From Gracilibacillus suaedae (lineage in GTDB: Bacteria; Bacillota; Bacilli; Bacillales; Amphibacillaceae), in assembly GCF_017599345.1 (NCBI RefSeq), contig NZ_JAGFVL010000045.1, positions 29,506 through 93,505 of the forward strand: a stretch of DNA of 64,000 bases, given 5' to 3'. Under the pieces are notes generated by a model, which saw only the letters and a list, made by a program, of their open reading frames with translations, did no database searches and was not told the DNA's origin. Positions 60,827 to 64,000 of the stretch are shown here, piece after piece (position 1 is the stretch's first letter; the number at the start of each line of letters is the position of its first letter). Position numbers and translations under genes: made by a program.

Positions 60827-62485
60827 TTGTCTATCAGGAAGGTAAACACAGTAATTGTAGATGATGAACCGAGATTGCGCAGAGGAATAGAACGACAAGT
60901 ATTACAAGCTGGTGATCAATTTGAGATTATCGGTAATTATTGCGACGGTGAAGAATGTTTAACAGCTATTCACCGAGAACAAATAAAGGTTGATCTTGTT
61001 ATTACAGATGTGAAAATGCCGGAAATAGACGGATTAACGCTTATTCAGCAATTGAAGCAACAGCAGAATTTTCATTCCATTGTTATTAGTGGATTTGATG
61101 ATTTTCAATATTTACAAAGAGCGATTCGTGAGGGAGCAAGTGATTATTTAGTGAAACCGATTGATCGAGAGGAATTCCGATTACAGTTATTGCGAATCAG
61201 TAAAGAGATACAATCACAGGAAATAGAAGAAAGAAGACATAGAGAAATAGCAAAAGAAGCAAAAAAAACAGCCTATTTGCAACAGCTTCAATTGCTACAG
61301 GAAATGATGCGTGAGGAAGAGATGGATGTTTCTTTATTAGAGTGGACAAAGCAATTTCCAAGTGGCGAATATGTTGTACTATATATCAGTGCAGATCAAT
61401 TAAAAAGTAAGAAAAAGAAGCTTGATGATGAGGAATGGAGTAATTGGCTATTTGCAATAAGCAATATTATGGAGGAAATGATTACTGATTGGAATAGTGA
61501 AAAACGAGCGGCTGCATGGAAATGGACGGAAAAGCATAACGAATGGTGGATCCTGCTTCAATCCATCCCATCAGATCATACCGCAGAAAAATCAAAACAA
61601 TTTGCTAAAGATTTATTAGAAAATATTAAGCAGTACACTGCATTATGCTGTTCCATTGCCATGAGTGACCCGTTTGATCAATTAAGCCTGCTTACTGCTA
61701 GAAAAAAGGATTTAAAAACAGCTATTAAATTACGTTTAATAAAAGGAACCAATCAAATTATTACAACAGATGAGCGAAGTCGTATTAATCTAAAAGAGAA
61801 CACCGTGGAGGATAAAGCTATTATTCTTCAAATCGAGAAAATAGTATGGGCAATTCACCATACTGATGATGTACACCTGAAGAAGGAACTGACCATTTTT
61901 TTAGATATGTTGAGCAATTTAAATTCTCCGGTAGAATTAGAAAAAGTATTGCAACTTTTAGGTGTTAAAATATGGAATGAGTTAAGTGGTCACACGTTTA
62001 GTCTGAGCAGTAAGCAATTTCAATATATCTTTACCATTACGGAAAGGACTACTAGTATAACGGAATTAAAGATTGAAGTATGGAATTGGATTGATCAATT
62101 ATTGGAAAAGACAACAATGATAGAATTACAGGATGAGCAGGATCAAATCGCGACTGCGAAAGAGTGGATTTTAGATCATTTAGATAAACAAATCACAATC
62201 AACCGAATTGCCCAACAAGTATTTATGAATCCAACTTATTTTTGTCAACAGTTCAAAAATGAAACAGGAGTGACCGTTCATGATTTTGTAACAAAAGAAA
62301 GAATGAAACAAGCTAGAAAACTAGTAATCGAAGATGCTTATAAAATTGGAGAAATTGCTAGAAAGGTCGGTTACAGTGATACCAAATATTTCAGTAAGCT
62401 ATTTAAACAACACTACGGTGAAACTCCGTCAAAATATAAAGTGAGACTTTCAGCAGTAGGGGTCACTGATGAAACAAAAAGTTAG
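60827..62485 (+). CDS. YesN-type response regulator with AraC output domain
   Basis: A 552-residue regulator. Receiver domain 1-125: acidic pair Asp12-Asp13, phosphoacceptor Asp61 (LVITDVKMPEIDG) and Lys110 (YLVKPIDREEF). A long central region of about 310 residues has no clear motif. The C-terminal AraC HTH pair is at 455-548 (ITINRIAQQVFMNPTYFCQQFKNETG and IGEIARKVGYSDTKYFSKLFKQHYGETPSKYK). The start is TTG at 60827 with AAAGGGGTG upstream, one base after the kinase stop. Targets are expected to be sugar-uptake or polysaccharide genes, none of which is adjacent. Confidence 0.9.
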   Translation: MSIRKVNTVIVDDEPRLRRGIERQVLQAGDQFEIIGNYCDGEECLTAIHREQIKVDLVITDVKMPEIDGLTLIQQLKQQQNFHSIVISGFDDFQYLQRAIREGASDYLVKPIDREEFRLQLLRISKEIQSQEIEERRHREIAKEAKKTAYLQQLQLLQEMMREEEMDVSLLEWTKQFPSGEYVVLYISADQLKSKKKKLDDEEWSNWLFAISNIMEEMITDWNSEKRAAAWKWTEKHNEWWILLQSIPSDHTAEKSKQFAKDLLENIKQYTALCCSIAMSDPFDQLSLLTARKKDLKTAIKLRLIKGTNQIITTDERSRINLKENTVEDKAIILQIEKIVWAIHHTDDVHLKKELTIFLDMLSNLNSPVELEKVLQLLGVKIWNELSGHTFSLSSKQFQYIFTITERTTSITELKIEVWNWIDQLLEKTTMIELQDEQDQIATAKEWILDHLDKQITINRIAQQVFMNPTYFCQQFKNETGVTVHDFVTKERMKQARKLVIEDAYKIGEIARKVGYSDTKYFSKLFKQHYGETPSKYKVRLSAVGVTDETKS

Positions 62486-62489
62486 GTTC

Positions 62490-62529
62490 CACCAAAAAAC
62501 ATGGAGCTAAAACTCCATGTTTTTTGGTG
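62490..62529 (+). terminator. terminator of the three-component operon
   Basis: CACCAAAAAACATGGAG pairs perfectly with CTCCATGTTTTTTGGTG around CTAAAA. Confidence 0.88.
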
Positions 62530-62808
62530 CAAGCAAAGAGTAATAAAGTTTTTTGTATTATAACGTAGCCATAGAGTATACTCTGGAAAATCCAGGGATG
62601 GGAGCAGACATTTTGGACTTCTGTCAAGAAAGTGGACACCTAAATAACGAATACATGTCAGATTACCGTAGCCTTTTCTTCACTTTTCAAATGATAGATG
62701 ATACCGCGGAGGCATCAAGCCCAAACCACTTGACCCCTCCACGGAATCATCTGGCTAGTCGCTAAGTGATGAAAAGGCAACTTACTGCTTCGATAAGTGC
62801 TCTTTCTT

Positions 62809-63684
62809 TTATGCCGCATGCTGCCTATCGTATTTTTGCTTGAACGCTACCGGAGATATAAAACCAATGGATCCATGTATTCTTTTTCGATTATAGAAAA
62901 GCTCTATATAACGATAAATCTCCGCGTAAGCTTGCTCCTTCGTTTGAAATCGTTGACCTCTCATTAATTCTTTTTTGATTAGGCTGAAGAACGATTCTGC
63001 ACAAGCATTATCATAACAATTTCCTGTACGACTCATGCTTGCCTCCATACCAAATTCTTTCAGTTTGTCCCGGTACTCCGTAGAAGCGTATTGTGTACCA
63101 CGGTCGGAGTGGTGAAGCAAGCCTTTTTCTGGGTTTCTTAACGTATAAGCATCTTCTAGTGCTTGAAGAACTAATGACGTTTCCATATGTCCATCTAAGC
63201 GCCAACCAACTATTTCACGAGTATATAAGTCCAGAATCGCAGCTAAATATAAGCGCCCTTGTCGACAAGGGATATAGGTGATATCAGCTACCCATATCTT
63301 GTTTGGTTCTGGTGCTGTAAAGTGTTGATTTAACCTATTAGGTGCTACAGGATCATCATGATTTGAATGCGTTGTAGATACTTTATATGGCTTAGATACA
63401 CAAGATCGTAAGTTTAGTTCTTTCATGTACACACTAACGGTTCTTTCTGTTACTTGATATCCTTCTTGGACTAATAGCTTTGTGATTTTGGGACTACCAT
63501 ATATACTGTCAGCATCGTAATAATGGTATTTAATTCGTTTCTTTATGGCTTCCCTACGTATTTCTTGTGGACTCGGCTTATGCTTTCTCCATTTGAAATA
63601 ACCGCTCGTAGACACCTCTAATACTTTACACATCTTCTCCACTGAAAACACCGAGCGATTGTCTTCAATGAATAGAAACTTCAT
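62809..63684 (-). CDS. IS3-family transposase OrfB (DDE integrase core)
   Basis: A 291-residue catalytic part. HTH_21-like start (SVEKMCKVLEVSTSGYFKWRK, IYGSPKITKLLVQEGY), then the rve core with Asp134 (WVADITYIP), Asp194 (HHSDRGTQYAS) and Glu230 (NACAESFFSLIKKEL). All three catalytic residues and the DDE spacing of 35 residues are intact, and the C-terminal FYNRKRIHGSIGFISPVAFK is complete, so the element may be active. Normally made as an OrfAB fusion by -1 frameshifting at the A7 run at 63684-63690. Confidence 0.93.
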   Translation of the reverse strand: MKFLFIEDNRSVFSVEKMCKVLEVSTSGYFKWRKHKPSPQEIRREAIKKRIKYHYYDADSIYGSPKITKLLVQEGYQVTERTVSVYMKELNLRSCVSKPYKVSTTHSNHDDPVAPNRLNQHFTAPEPNKIWVADITYIPCRQGRLYLAAILDLYTREIVGWRLDGHMETSLVLQALEDAYTLRNPEKGLLHHSDRGTQYASTEYRDKLKEFGMEASMSRTGNCYDNACAESFFSLIKKELMRGQRFQTKEQAYAEIYRYIELFYNRKRIHGSIGFISPVAFKQKYDRQHAA

Positions 63685-63998
63685 TTTTTTGGTCTGCTGA
63701 AGATGTGCACCGCCTTTTTTACGATAGCCAATTCTTCCTCGGTCTCCGCTATTTTCTTGTCTTTTGCCTTTAGTTCCCGTTCTTTTTCCTTTAGTTCTCG
63801 CTCCAGTTTCTTTAAACGTTCTTCCACCACCACCGGTTCGTTTTCAAATTCGCGATATTTACTCATCCATTCATGCAGACAACTTAGTGGAACCTTGATA
63901 TCTTCCGCAATCTCTGTCATGGTTTTCTTTTGCTTTTGCTCTTGCGCAAACTTTACCGTTTCTCTTTTAAACTCTTCACTGTATCTTTGCCGATGTTC
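63681..63998 (-). CDS. IS3-family transposase OrfA, 5' end outside the window
   Basis: The open frame continues to the right edge. Visible parts are RQRYSEEFKRETVKFAQEQ and a helix-turn-helix (TEIAEDIKVPLSCLHEWMSKY). A Glu/Lys-rich leucine-zipper-like coiled coil follows (ERLKKLERELKEKERELKAK, then EELAIVKKAVHIFSR), used for multimerisation. It ends with TGA overlapping the OrfB start. A few N-terminal codons are missing. Confidence 0.88.
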   Translation of the reverse strand, partial: EHRQRYSEEFKRETVKFAQEQKQKKTMTEIAEDIKVPLSCLHEWMSKYREFENEPVVVEERLKKLERELKEKERELKAKDKKIAETEEELAIVKKAVHIFSRPKK

Positions 63999-64000
63999 TC

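Larger units (their letters stand above)
62612..64000 (-). mobile_element. IS3-family insertion sequence, cut by the right window edge
   Basis: OrfA and OrfB overlap by ATGA at a run of seven A (minus strand), the usual -1 frameshift arrangement. The 3' end is not sharply defined. TGGACTTCTGTCAAGAAAGTGGACAC at about 62612 is the best candidate for the terminal inverted repeat. About 150 bases of non-coding sequence with complementary CCTTTTCTTCACTT and AAGTGATGAAAAGG lie between it and OrfB. The other end is outside the window. Confidence 0.7.

Noticed and set aside
62553..62765. A 70-codon frame on the plus strand near the IS end
   Set aside because: It crosses the presumed IS boundary, lacks a ribosome site and has no family features.

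Overview
The window is about 64 kb of low-GC chromosome from a spore-forming, halotolerant member of the Bacillaceae. An ectoine hydroxylase gene (ectD), a SleB/CwlJ-type cell-wall hydrolase fragment, and many genes with B. subtilis counterparts (yfmS-yfmT, bmrC-bmrD, xpt-pbuX, guaD, guaC, csoR-copA-copZ) support this. The genus is inference only; Gracilibacillus or a relative would fit the salt-adaptation and plant-polysaccharide genes.

Layout. 0-10 kb: a LysM/SleB fragment, tRNA-Val(GAC), an LCP wall-polymer ligase, an orphan GT-B transferase, small proteins including a phospholipase A2-like one, YqcI and DinB proteins, an NAD(P)H quinone oxidoreductase, and the soluble chemoreceptor/aldehyde dehydrogenase pair yfmS-yfmT. 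10-18.6 kb: ectD, the heterodimeric multidrug ABC exporter bmrCD behind a leader with a uORF and two terminators, a methyltransferase, and a membrane-protein/XRE group. 18.7-25 kb: a MarR regulator with a half-size COG0701 permease and a Cys-Cys peptide, VOC/HxlR genes, two RibD-like reductases, and xpt-pbuX under a guanine riboswitch whose antiterminator can be read directly. 25-35 kb: an ATP-grasp ligase, a sugar dehydrogenase broken by one amber codon, a class A penicillin-binding protein and a PL11 rhamnogalacturonan lyase. 35-46 kb: a TetR-controlled MMPL exporter with a YhgE-like partner, oxidoreductases, a CdsA-like protein, a degenerate HPr-like protein, an MFS exporter and guaD. 46-49 kb: the cassette described below. 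50-57 kb: copper resistance, a PilZ protein, a TetR operon. 57-64 kb: guaC, a sugar-binding lipoprotein with a YesM/YesN-type two-component system, and an IS3-family element cut by the window edge.

The most interesting locus is 46280-48741. A six-TM HD-GYP (c-di-GMP phosphodiesterase-like) protein overlaps by ATGA a 21-residue gene missed by usual ORF length cut-offs. Its product is a basic leader followed by CWWCAHVWW. A perfect intrinsic terminator follows, then a membrane metalloprotease with an N-terminal PqqD/RRE-like domain and an HEFGH zinc motif. The order receptor-like protein, peptide, peptide-processing protease is that of a RiPP or peptide-pheromone system, with a c-di-GMP output where Agr systems have a histidine kinase. 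This is inferred from sequence; novelty could not be checked here.

Other points: two transporter genes appear to start at ATT and ATC; several intergenic regions hold dispersed or tandem repeats; an IS3-like miniature relic sits in the loop of a terminator. Purine salvage genes (xpt, pbuX, guaD, guaC) recur across the window but are separate transcription units.
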